From the IMG/VR virus record IMGVR_UViG_3300012349_000015, positions 1 to 27,554 of that record: a stretch of 27,554 bases of DNA; one strand, 5' to 3'. The translations under genes were made by a program, and so were the position numbers. Positions 19,872-26,677 of this stretch are shown in pieces. The notes beneath the pieces were generated by a model that saw only the letters and a program-made list of their open reading frames with translations, did no database searches and was not told where the DNA came from. The stretch comes from a virus. How positions within the stretch are numbered: position 1 is the stretch's first letter; each line of letters starts with the position of its first letter.

Positions 19872-20432
19872 TCAAGCGTCGGATCGGTCGCCGTCCCCGG
19901 GCGGGTCGGCTGCCTCGCCGCTCATGCAGGCGGCGGTGGCGTACGGGTGCTCCTCGATGAGCGCCCCGGCCCGGCGGGCGATCTCCACGTGCTCGTCGCA
20001 GGACGCAAGCCCAACCAGCCCGTAGTGCGCGCTGTCGGTGACGACGTGCCGGGTGGCCGGTTCACCGCAGGCAGGCTGCCCGTGGCGTTGACTGTAGGCG
20101 CAGACCGGCCGGGTTTCGTCGGCCTCGGGGCCGACCGTCGCCGGTAGCCGGCGCTTGGTGCTCACGTCCCCCTCCTCGATCGGCTGAGCGGGCAGCCGGA
20201 TCACCACCTGCGAGTGAGTGGCGTACTCGCTGTCTGGTGCGACATCGAACGTGAAGCCCGACGTGGCGACGGCTTGGCGCTGCTCGCTGACCTCGACGCC
20301 AGGCGCGGACAGGATCGCGTCGGCGACACAGCGCGAGCAGGCCAACATCGGTACGTGGCCACAGGGGTCGATTGCGCGAACCAGCTCGGCGAGCCGGGTG
20401 CGGGCGGCGGCGTGGGCGTCGCTGGTCACCAT
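19872..20432 (-). CDS. Hypothetical Cys/His protein (186 aa)
   Basis: ATG at 20432 overlaps the stop of the gene before it. The N-terminal helix carries DPCGHVPMLACSRCVADAI, a CGH...C-x2-C cluster. The middle is beta-rich. The C-terminal half has RPVCAYSQRHGQPACGEPAT, then RHVV and GLASCDEHVEIARRAG. The C...C-G-x-P-A-x-RHV...C-D-E-H spacing is a repeated small-domain layout in actinobacterial and phage proteins that looks like a zinc site. Function unknown. It is the last gene of its transcript. Confidence 0.66.
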   Translation of the reverse strand: MVTSDAHAAARTRLAELVRAIDPCGHVPMLACSRCVADAILSAPGVEVSEQRQAVATSGFTFDVAPDSEYATHSQVVIRLPAQPIEEGDVSTKRRLPATVGPEADETRPVCAYSQRHGQPACGEPATRHVVTDSAHYGLVGLASCDEHVEIARRAGALIEEHPYATAACMSGEAADPPGDGDRSDA

Positions 20433-21229
20433 GACTCCCGGTCGCCGTCATCAGGGGCGGCGGCAAATCGCGTGGGCACGCCGTCTACGTCCTGCCCGCC
20501 GGCCGGCGTGGCGTCGGTGAGCGGGCGGCCACCCCATACCGAGCCAGCACCGATGCCGTACGCCTGCACCCATTCCATCGGCTCTCCGGTGCGGCCACGC
20601 ATGACGATGCGCCACCCGGTGTTGTCCGGTTCCCGGTCGAGCCAGATCGAGTTGTCTCCCGGGTACCGCTCGACGGGACGCAGGCGGCGAACCTCCGGTC
20701 CGGGTTCGTCGGGTAGCGCCCAGGTGCGCGGCACGTCCGGCACGGCCTCGGCCTCCTCGTGGCAACGGCAGATGCAGGCCCGGTCGTCGCAGCCATCCAT
20801 ACCATTGAGGCAACAAGGCGACATGTAGCCGCTCATGAATTCGGCGACGTGACGGACTTCCCGTGCAACCGCGTCGGCGGCGATCAGTAGTTCCTGTGGC
20901 GTCCAAGAACACAGGCAGTCGGGCCGGTGGCAGCCGGGCTGGCCTCGCTCGTCGTCTGGCCAGTGCGCCTTCGTCGGGTGAGTGCAGCGCGGGCAGGGCA
21001 CGTCGTAGCGGGTCGCGGTGTTGACGGCGACCTTGAACCAGAAGTCGGCCCAGTCCGGTGCGGCGGCCTGCCCGGCGCGGTACGCCGACTCGACAGCGGC
21101 GCGGAAGCCGAGGCGCTTCGACTGCTTCAGGGTGGCGTCGGACAAGAGCGGTCGGTGCGAGAACAGCACCTCGACGTGGGCCTTCGCCGCATCGAGGAAC
21201 ACCTGCTCGGGGATCTGGTCACTGCTCAT
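20426..21229 (-). CDS. Hypothetical protein with Cys/His-rich middle (267 aa)
   Basis: ATG at 21229 with GGAGG 6 nt upstream. The N-terminal part is helical (SDQIPEQVFLDAAKAHVEVL, KRLGFRAAVESAYRAGQAA). The middle has CPRCTHPTKAHWPDDERG followed by GCHRPDCLCSW and later CCLNGMDGCDDRACICRCH, a dense metal-binding region. The C-terminus contains RYPGDNSIWLDREPDNTGW and MRGRTGEPMEWVQAYGIG, resembling a small beta domain. From memory, a CP.C.H....W.DDE.G..GCH..DC.C pattern recurs in actinophage early genes. No function is known. Confidence 0.66.
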   Translation of the reverse strand: MSSDQIPEQVFLDAAKAHVEVLFSHRPLLSDATLKQSKRLGFRAAVESAYRAGQAAAPDWADFWFKVAVNTATRYDVPCPRCTHPTKAHWPDDERGQPGCHRPDCLCSWTPQELLIAADAVAREVRHVAEFMSGYMSPCCLNGMDGCDDRACICRCHEEAEAVPDVPRTWALPDEPGPEVRRLRPVERYPGDNSIWLDREPDNTGWRIVMRGRTGEPMEWVQAYGIGAGSVWGGRPLTDATPAGGQDVDGVPTRFAAAPDDGDRESW

Positions 21230-21407
21230 CGCTGGCCTCCGTGACGAGCTGGAGTTCCACGAGTTTGCCTGCGACGGGCTGGTTGCTCGTCGGTTGGCTC
21301 GCGGCCCGGTACCCGGCGGCGTAGCCGTTCCGGCAGCCGCGCCCGTAGTCGCTGTCCTGGTCATCTGGGTCGTCACAGATCTCGGCGAGGTGGTCGATGT
21401 CACCCAT
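21219..21407 (-). CDS. Small hypothetical protein (62 aa)
   Basis: ATG at 21407 with AGAGGA about 7 nt upstream; it overlaps the previous gene by 8 bp and the next by 11 bp. It reads GDIDHLAEICDDPDDQDSDY, then GRGCRNGYAAGYRAASQPTS and a strand VAGKLVELQLV. The RGCRNGYAAGYRAA stretch looks like a short amphipathic helix. Function unknown; translationally linked to its neighbours. Confidence 0.6.
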   Translation of the reverse strand: MGDIDHLAEICDDPDDQDSDYGRGCRNGYAAGYRAASQPTSNQPVAGKLVELQLVTEASDEQ

Positions 21408-21735
21408 GCCCGTTCCTCTCGTCGGCACCCTGCGGCACGGTGGGGAACCACTCGGCGAGGTAGTCGGCCAGGTGGTGCCGGACCGTGGACGACGGGTACT
21501 CGGGGCGCGGCCCGGTCAGCGCCCGGCGCCAACTGGGGAATGCCTCCTCGTCGCGTAGGGCGTCCAGCACCTCGGCCAGCGGCACCCAGCCGGCGGCGCG
21601 CATGAACCGCACCACCTCGACCGCCATGCCGGCACAGTCCTCGGTGTCCACCGGATCGACCACGCTCGGGCACCCGAGGTAGCGGAAGTGTTCGTACAGC
21701 GCCAACTCGACGCCGGTCAGCGACTCGTCAGCCAT
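21400..21735 (-). CDS. Hypothetical protein (111 aa)
   Basis: ATG at 21735, overlapping the previous gene by 8 bp; a longer frame reaching 21876 lies inside that gene's coding sequence and was rejected. The product starts ADESLTGVELALYEHFRYLG and continues CAGMAVEVVRFMRAAGWVPL, AEVLDALRDEEAFPSWRRAL and RHHLADYLAEWFPTVPQGA. It is mostly helical with conserved-looking aromatic residues and no metal site. Function unknown. Confidence 0.62.
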   Translation of the reverse strand: MADESLTGVELALYEHFRYLGCPSVVDPVDTEDCAGMAVEVVRFMRAAGWVPLAEVLDALRDEEAFPSWRRALTGPRPEYPSSTVRHHLADYLAEWFPTVPQGADERNGHG

Positions 21736-23155
21736 TGTCGCCTGCCTTTGGGCCGGTGTTTGGGGGAAGTGACACAGCGTCGGCAGCCTCAACGTCGGGG
21801 GTACGTTCGGCCGACTTGGCGTCACTCGGTGTCGCCGACGGCTGCAACCCGGCGTCCAACTGGACGGTGGCCGCATCCAGGATCTCGTCGAGCGCGTCGG
21901 CGTTCTCGGTGTGGCCGGGTCGGTGATACCACAGGTCGCGCAGCCACCTCAACCGGGTCATCACCTCGGCCAACTCCTCCACACGGGCGAGGGCGCGGTT
22001 CAGCGCAGCGCCCGTGCGGGCCAATTCATCGAGGGCGGTCCGGGTTCCGGCACGCGCGGCCTCCACCTCGGCGGCCGGCACGTACCCCAGCCGGGCCGCC
22101 AGCGCGTCGGTGTCGTCGGCCTGCCCGTCGGGGCCACGCTCGGCCAGCCGCTGCTCAGCACCGGCGAGCATCGCCCGGACCTCGGTGCAGTACCGGTGCT
22201 CGGCGACCACCTGGGCGGCCAACTCCGGGGAGAGCATTGATCCGATCGGGATCTCATGTTCGCCGTGCCGCCGGAACAGGTGAACCGGGGGCTCGGTCGG
22301 ACGGAGATGACCGGCAACCCACGGCGCCTCGTCGGGCCGGGGCGCGAACGCATCTGACGTGAACTGTTCTCCGGCGCCCTCGGGTGTGTGCCGGCAGCCT
22401 TCGTCGCCGTACCGGTAGCCGGGGCCACAGTGGCGGCACTGAGCCCGTCCCTCCCGCTTCGGTGCCTCCCGTCCTACCGCCGGGGCGGGTTCGGCTGGCA
22501 CGCGAGCGCTCAGGGCGGTCGGTGGGGTGGTGGTTGCGGCGTGATGACCGGCAATCTCGGCCGCGCGCTCGATCAGCAGATATCCGCCGGGCAGCGGTAC
22601 CGACGAGTCCGGTCCAACCGCCAGTTGTGGCCGCGCTCCTGCGATGTCCCAAGCGATCTCTTCGGCGACCTGCCGGCGGTGGGCGGGCAGCACGGCGGCG
22701 AGGACGGCGTCGGCGATGGCAAACTGGTCCTCGCGTCGAGCAAGCTCACCCGGCGGACGAACCCTGCCGTGGCGGATCGCCTCGGCGGCCAGGGTGCGCA
22801 GGTCCGGGGTGTCGGTCACGTCGCCTCCTGGGGCGGGGACGTGCTTGTGGTCAGGCAGCTTCACCCGTTCGGGGTGGCGCGCCTGCCATTCGGCCATCTC
22901 ACGGAAGGCGAGTTCGACCTGAGCCGCCTGCTCGTCGAGTCCATGCCGGACGCATTCGCGGCGGTAGGCGTCGACGATGCCCGGGGCGAGCACGTCCTGG
23001 CCCTTGAGGACGAACACCGGCTTCGGGTCGCCCGGCTCGCGGACCTCGACGTGCCACAAGTCCTGACAACGGATCGGCTCATTGCCGCCGAGGGTCCTGT
23101 CGACGATCCGGGGTTCCCCGATCGAGCGGCACGACGGGCAGGAACGGGGCTTCAT
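21728..23155 (-). CDS. Probable in-frame fusion of two early proteins (475 aa)
   Basis: ATG at 23155 overlaps the preceding stop (ATGA). Residues 1-112 start KPRSCPSCRSIGEPRIVDRT with a C-x2-C and contain FVLKGQDVLAPGIVDAYRR and RVKLPDHKHVPAPGG. The latter ending resembles the C-terminus of a free-standing actinophage protein. At codon 113 there is a perfect in-frame Shine-Dalgarno and GTG (GGAGG then GTG at 22819), so a second protein of about 363 residues may also start there. The rest has helices, CRHCGPGYRYGDEGCRH (a metal cluster), a long coiled region (about 360-425) and an acidic tail. Function unknown. Confidence 0.62.
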   Translation of the reverse strand: MKPRSCPSCRSIGEPRIVDRTLGGNEPIRCQDLWHVEVREPGDPKPVFVLKGQDVLAPGIVDAYRRECVRHGLDEQAAQVELAFREMAEWQARHPERVKLPDHKHVPAPGGDVTDTPDLRTLAAEAIRHGRVRPPGELARREDQFAIADAVLAAVLPAHRRQVAEEIAWDIAGARPQLAVGPDSSVPLPGGYLLIERAAEIAGHHAATTTPPTALSARVPAEPAPAVGREAPKREGRAQCRHCGPGYRYGDEGCRHTPEGAGEQFTSDAFAPRPDEAPWVAGHLRPTEPPVHLFRRHGEHEIPIGSMLSPELAAQVVAEHRYCTEVRAMLAGAEQRLAERGPDGQADDTDALAARLGYVPAAEVEAARAGTRTALDELARTGAALNRALARVEELAEVMTRLRWLRDLWYHRPGHTENADALDEILDAATVQLDAGLQPSATPSDAKSAERTPDVEAADAVSLPPNTGPKAGDNG

Positions 23156-23400
23156 GCGGCACCACCGGAGCGCTCCTGCAGATTGCGGAGGTACTCGCCC
23201 GTCGCGCGACCGGCGTCGAACGCCCACTGCGCGTGCTCGGTGCGTTCCCGCTCCAAGGTGGCACGCAGCCGCTCGACCTCGGCAACCAGCGCCGGAACGT
23301 CGGCGATGACCTCCCATGGGTCGCTGGACACCCAGTCCACGGCGGCGCTGGACTCGATGTACCGAGCCTTGATCGGCGCCAGGTCCAGCGGTTCGGCCAT
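23152..23400 (-). CDS. Short coiled-coil protein (82 aa)
   Basis: ATG at 23400, sharing TGATG with the previous stop and with GGAGG about 8 nt upstream. It reads EPLDLAPIKARYIESSAAVD, then VPALVAEVERLRATLERERT and EHAQWAFDAGRATGEYLRNL. The central heptads (VAEVERLRATLERER) are a typical parallel coiled coil. From memory, a LDL..IKARY........DV..L.AEVERLRA layout is a common small actinophage early protein. Function unknown. Confidence 0.68.
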   Translation of the reverse strand: MAEPLDLAPIKARYIESSAAVDWVSSDPWEVIADVPALVAEVERLRATLERERTEHAQWAFDAGRATGEYLRNLQERSGGAA

Positions 23401-23690
23401 CACTGCGCCTCCTCGGGAACGGCTGGGATCGCACCCAACGCCCGCAGCACCGGCAACACCCGGGCCACGGCAACAGTCCACTTGCCGCCCGGTCCGGTCA
23501 GGGTGTACCCGGACGCGAGGAAACCGTCGAGATGGACCGACCAGACACCCGCCGGGGTGCTCCACGTCCACGTCGCCTGCCCCATGCCGAGCAGCGGCAT
23601 GGAGACGTGGGTATGCTCGGGTAGGGCCTCGGCGAGGATGCGCGCGAAGGACCTCGGCTCCGTCTCAGCGGTCTTCTCTTCGGTGCTCAT
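23400..23690 (-). CDS. Hypothetical protein (96 aa)
   Basis: ATG at 23690 overlaps the previous stop (TGATG), with GGAGGG upstream; a longer frame to 23804 lies inside that upstream gene and was rejected. The product reads STEEKTAETEPRSFARILAE, then ALPEHTHVSMPLLGMGQATW and TWSTPAGVWSVHLDGFLASG. A small strand-rich domain with several aromatic residues follows an acidic N-terminus. No recognised domain. Confidence 0.62.
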   Translation of the reverse strand: MSTEEKTAETEPRSFARILAEALPEHTHVSMPLLGMGQATWTWSTPAGVWSVHLDGFLASGYTLTGPGGKWTVAVARVLPVLRALGAIPAVPEEAQ

Positions 23691-24064
23691 CAGGCCCTCC
23701 ATACGGTGACCGGGAACGAGTAGTAGTCGTGCTGTGGGGCATCCCAGCGGATCAGCCAGTCCTCCGGGTCGGCGTGGGGAACCTCCCAGTACACCCACGC
23801 CCAACGGCGTTCCAACTCGTCGGCGACAACCACGCCCGGTTTCCGCTGCCCGTCGTAGATGTCCTCGAAGCCGCAGTGGCGGGCGGCCTTGTTGAAGGCG
23901 GCGATCACCCGGCGCGGCTCGTGATGGCCAAGCGCGAGTAGGAACTCCGCGTCGTCACCGACGTAGCACACCTTGACGCTGTAGAAGGTTCCGAAGCCGG
24001 GCAGGTTCTTCGGGTCGCGGTAGTGGCTGCGGGGTAGGTCGAGAGACAGGGTTCCGGTGGTCAT
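23690..24064 (-). CDS. Hypothetical protein (124 aa)
   Basis: ATG at 24064 with AGGAG about 8 nt upstream. It reads SLDLPRSHYRDPKNLPGFGT, YSVKVCYVGDDAEFLLALGH and PRRVIAAFNKAARHCGFEDI, then RWAWVYWEVPHADPEDW. The alternation of aromatic-rich strands and a helix suggests a compact alpha/beta fold. No motif identifies an activity. It is separated from the next upstream gene by a 62-bp gap without clear signals. Confidence 0.65.
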   Translation of the reverse strand: MTTGTLSLDLPRSHYRDPKNLPGFGTFYSVKVCYVGDDAEFLLALGHHEPRRVIAAFNKAARHCGFEDIYDGQRKPGVVVADELERRWAWVYWEVPHADPEDWLIRWDAPQHDYYSFPVTVWRA

Positions 24065-24126
24065 GCGGTGCTCCTAGCGAGGGGTCGGGAAGGTAACGGT
24101 TCGGGTAGGGATGTGGAATCGGGAGG

Positions 24127-24849
24127 TCACGCCGGCACCTCTGCGACATCGAACTCCGTAGCCATGGCCAGCAGCACCGAGCATGGCGCCGAGAGGATGC
24201 GTTCGTACTGGCCCTGCCACTCGCCCGCCCACGACCCGGCCTGAAGCGAGCAGGCGGAACAGGCCACCGTAAACGAGGCGGTGAGGCACTCCACCTCGTC
24301 GCCGTGGTCGCAGCCACCCTCCGCGCAGTCCTCCGAGACCAGCATTTCCGGCTGGTGCGCGCAGATGTAGCCGAGCAGCTGTGCCCAGCGGGGGCTGTCC
24401 GCGTCGTAGTCCTTCTCCTGTCGCCGCTGGTCGAGGATCACGCGGCAGATGCGCAGGAGCAGCGTCGGATCTGCCCCGAGTCGCCGGTAGGCCGTTTCCT
24501 CGGTGGGGGTTGGCGCGAGCGCCGCCAGTTCCTCGTCGGTGCGGTCCTGGTCGAGTGCCACTACCCAGGCGCAGCGGGGACACACCCGATGTGTGGCCAG
24601 GTGCTCGTTGCCGCGCCGGAACTCGCCCCACTTCCGGGCGACGATCACAGCGAGGCCGCACTCTGCGCCGACGTACGGCCAAGGGGAGTCGTCGCCCGCC
24701 TGTCCGGCCGCTCGGACGGCATGGTCGCGGGGAACCGCATGCAGCCCGCCAAGGTCGCGGGCGATGCCGATGACGTAGGGCACGTCGGGGACTGCGGTGA
24801 CCGGGAAAGCGCCCGTCAGGTCCCGGGCCTCGGTGGACGGGTCAGACAT
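24127..24849 (-). CDS. Hypothetical Cys-containing protein (240 aa)
   Basis: ATG at 24849, overlapping the previous gene by 8 bp. Features: a small N-terminal domain, HRVCPRCAWVVALDQDRTDEE, a helical TLLLRICRVILDQRRQEKDY, and a C-terminal Cys-rich stretch DCAEGGCDHGDEVECLTA and VACSACSLQAGSWAG. The VCPRCAW with HLATHR before it looks like a zinc knuckle. From memory this combination (PRWAQLLGYICAHQPE in the middle) recurs in early regions of actinophages. Function unknown. Confidence 0.65.
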   Translation of the reverse strand: MSDPSTEARDLTGAFPVTAVPDVPYVIGIARDLGGLHAVPRDHAVRAAGQAGDDSPWPYVGAECGLAVIVARKWGEFRRGNEHLATHRVCPRCAWVVALDQDRTDEELAALAPTPTEETAYRRLGADPTLLLRICRVILDQRRQEKDYDADSPRWAQLLGYICAHQPEMLVSEDCAEGGCDHGDEVECLTASFTVACSACSLQAGSWAGEWQGQYERILSAPCSVLLAMATEFDVAEVPA

Positions 24850-25642
24850 CGATGCCGCTCCCGTCCACGGGCGCCTCGGCTGCCTCGTCCGTCTCGCCTG
24901 CGCCGGGCTGGACCTCCACCGCAACCTCGGGCAGGCCGTACTCGCGCGCCCAGTCGTACGTCAGTTCGTGCACCGTGTCGCCAGCCTCCCAGGCCAGCCA
25001 GATCTGCCGGGCGGCGTGATCGGCGGCCTGCGGGTCGGCCTTGGCGAAGGCGCGCAGCACCGACGCCAGTCCCCATTCGGCGACCAGCGCCGCCGAGTTC
25101 TGGAAGTAGATGGCGCGGCCGTCGTCGTCCTCCCGTTTGATGAGTTTCCAGACTTCGGCGCACCGGTGCTGGACTGAGCGGACGAGGCCCCGGGCGATGG
25201 CGTCGGCAGTGGCCTGCGCTTCCGTGTTGGGGTAGGGTGCCGGGCCTTCGCCGGGGACGGCGTCGTCGCGGTCGGGTACCGCAGGCGGGTACTCGGCGGT
25301 GCGGCGGGCTGCGGTGACGGCCTCCTGGTGCTCCGCGACCTGCATCCGGATCGAGTCGACATCGCCGGTCCAGTCGACTGGCGTCGCACCGAGCGCATCG
25401 GCGGTGCGGCGGGCCAGGTCGATGTCGTCGGCGTCCCAGCCCAGCGGGATCGCAAGCCCGCTCGCGGCGTGGGTCAGCGCCCACGAACCGGACAGGCCGC
25501 CGTTGCGCAGCATCGGGGTGACAACCAGCCCCGGGGTTCGGGTCGGCTCGGCAACCACCGCCACCTTGCGCCAGCCGGTGTCCGATGCCTCGTCACGGAC
25601 GGCGACCTCACACGTTGCTGGGTAGTCCTGGTCTTCGGTCAT
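24842..25642 (-). CDS. Hypothetical protein (266 aa)
   Basis: ATG at 25642 with GAAAGGA about 7 nt upstream. The N-terminal third is strand-rich and begins with TEDQDYPATCEVAVRDEASD. It continues with TGWRKVAVVAEPTRTPGLVV and GSWALTHAASGLAIPLGWDA. The middle has a helix VDSIRMQVAEHQEAVTAARR and a Pro-rich linker. The C-terminal third is helical, with LVRSVQHRCAEVWKLIKRED and DHAARQIWLAWEAGDTVHEL. Two-domain layout; no recognised family. It lies first in a group of coupled genes after a 57-bp gap. Confidence 0.65.
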   Translation of the reverse strand: MTEDQDYPATCEVAVRDEASDTGWRKVAVVAEPTRTPGLVVTPMLRNGGLSGSWALTHAASGLAIPLGWDADDIDLARRTADALGATPVDWTGDVDSIRMQVAEHQEAVTAARRTAEYPPAVPDRDDAVPGEGPAPYPNTEAQATADAIARGLVRSVQHRCAEVWKLIKREDDDGRAIYFQNSAALVAEWGLASVLRAFAKADPQAADHAARQIWLAWEAGDTVHELTYDWAREYGLPEVAVEVQPGAGETDEAAEAPVDGSGIDV

Positions 25643-25699
25643 CTCGGGTTCCTTTCGGTGAGGGGTTTGTAGGGCAACGACGGAAAGGGGGGTGGAGGT

Positions 25700-25861
25700 T
25701 CAGGGATCGTCGGGGAGTCCGAGGCGTCTTCGCTCCCGCCGGTCGGCGCGGGCTTGCCACCAGTCCAGGAGGCGGAAGCCGAAGAACGTGTAGGCGATGC
25801 CAAGGGCGGCGGAAGCGAGGGCGACCGTCATCCAGATCGTGTTAGCCACGCCCGCCACCAT
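25700..25861 (-). CDS. Small single-helix membrane protein (53 aa)
   Basis: ATG at 25861 with GAGG about 7 nt upstream; a GTG at 25849 is an alternative. The product reads VAGVANTIWMTVALASAALG, then IAYTFFGFRLLDWWQARADR and a basic tail RERRRLGLPDDP. The hydrophobic span from about 8 to 30 is one transmembrane helix, with the basic tail in the cytoplasm. It overlaps the previous gene by 20 bp. Function unknown; such proteins can modulate the host membrane during infection. Confidence 0.6.
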   Translation of the reverse strand: MVAGVANTIWMTVALASAALGIAYTFFGFRLLDWWQARADRRERRRLGLPDDP

Positions 25862-26135
25862 TCGCCGCCTCGGCCCAAATACCCCGGCAAAGCACCTCAG
25901 CGAGCGTTGGGCCCTTGATCCCGGCTCCGTCGTCGCTCGGGCCGTCCGGCAGACGCAGGGACTCCAGAAGCGACCACAGGGCGATGTCGTGATCCTCCGG
26001 TTCCAGCCCGGCGGCGACACACGCCAGACGGTGGACGTTGACCCCCTGCGCCAGTTGACGGACCAGGTCGGCGTACCGGTCGGCACGAGACGGGGGAAGG
26101 GGGACGTGAGCGAAAGGATCGGCGAAGGAAATCAT
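25842..26135 (-). CDS. Hypothetical protein (97 aa)
   Basis: ATG at 26135 overlaps the stop of a 33-residue ORF (ATGA), which supports this start over longer frames. It reads ISFADPFAHVPLPPSRADRY, ADLVRQLAQGVNVHRLACVA, AGLEPEDHDIALWSLLESLR and GPTLAEVLCRGIWAEAANGG. Mostly helical, with an LPPSRADRYADLVRQLAQGV opening; no known motif. Function unknown. Confidence 0.6.
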   Translation of the reverse strand: MISFADPFAHVPLPPSRADRYADLVRQLAQGVNVHRLACVAAGLEPEDHDIALWSLLESLRLPDGPSDDGAGIKGPTLAEVLCRGIWAEAANGGGRG

Positions 26136-26233
26136 GCAGCACTCCGGTCGTAGTCGAAGAGGGTGTTGTGGTCGTCGGCCTGCGGACGGGCGGAACCTTC
26201 GGGGCGGAGGAACGGTGGCGGCCGGATCGTCAA
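26132..26233 (-). CDS. Candidate very small protein (33 aa), TTG start
   Basis: A TTG at 26233 opens a frame reading TIRPPPFLRPEGSARPQADD and HNTLFDYDRSAA, ending in a TGA that overlaps the next ATG (ATGA). The ordered charged and aromatic ending and the tight coupling suggest real translation, but the start codon is weak and no ribosome site is obvious. An alternative overlapping frame from ATG 26255 runs into the next gene instead. Confidence 0.4.
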   Translation of the reverse strand: MTIRPPPFLRPEGSARPQADDHNTLFDYDRSAA

Positions 26234-26251
26234 CGGTCGCGCCGACCCGGG

Positions 26252-26668
26252 TCATGCGGCCACGTCCTCGGTGCGAAGGCACTCGCACTCGCGGCACGCC
26301 GGGAGCAGGCCGTACAGGTGGGCCACGGCAACCTCGAACGCCCGCGACGACCGCAGGGTCTCCTCCGCCACCGTCGACACTGGGCGGGTCCACCGGTGCT
26401 CCCCCTCCAACACTCCCAGGGCGCCGCGCACGTCCAGGAACGTCCAGGGATCGGCGTGAAGCTCCGGTGGGTCGGCCGCATTCTCCGGGGCCTTCCCCCG
26501 CTCCCAGCCGACCAGCGGCAGCAACAGGGGCTTCACTGTGGACGCCCAGAACGCGGCGGCGCACCAGTTGCGGTCGTCGGGGCGGATGTTCTCGGCTGCG
26601 ATGGTGACCAGCCGGGCGAGGGCGGTAAGACGCGGCTCCCGGTCGGCGAGGAAGGTGAACGTGGTCAT
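26252..26668 (-). CDS. Hypothetical protein (138 aa)
   Basis: ATG at 26668 with AGGAG about 6 nt upstream, 9 bp after the helicase stop. It reads TTFTFLADREPRLTALARLV, TIAAENIRPDDRNWCAAAFW, ASTVKPLLLPLVGWERGKAP and EETLRSSRAFEVAVAHLYGL, ending with PACRECECLRTEDVAA. Two helical halves flank a loop; the CRECEC near the end could bind metal. Immediately downstream of the DnaB-like gene, so perhaps replication-linked. Function unknown. Confidence 0.65.
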   Translation of the reverse strand: MTTFTFLADREPRLTALARLVTIAAENIRPDDRNWCAAAFWASTVKPLLLPLVGWERGKAPENAADPPELHADPWTFLDVRGALGVLEGEHRWTRPVSTVAEETLRSSRAFEVAVAHLYGLLPACRECECLRTEDVAA

Positions 26669-26677
26669 GCGGCGCTC

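Noticed and set aside
22388-23941. Long plus-strand open frame (over 500 codons) across several early genes
   Set aside because: It crosses four minus-strand genes that have ribosome sites and coupled starts, and its composition is typical of an antisense shadow.
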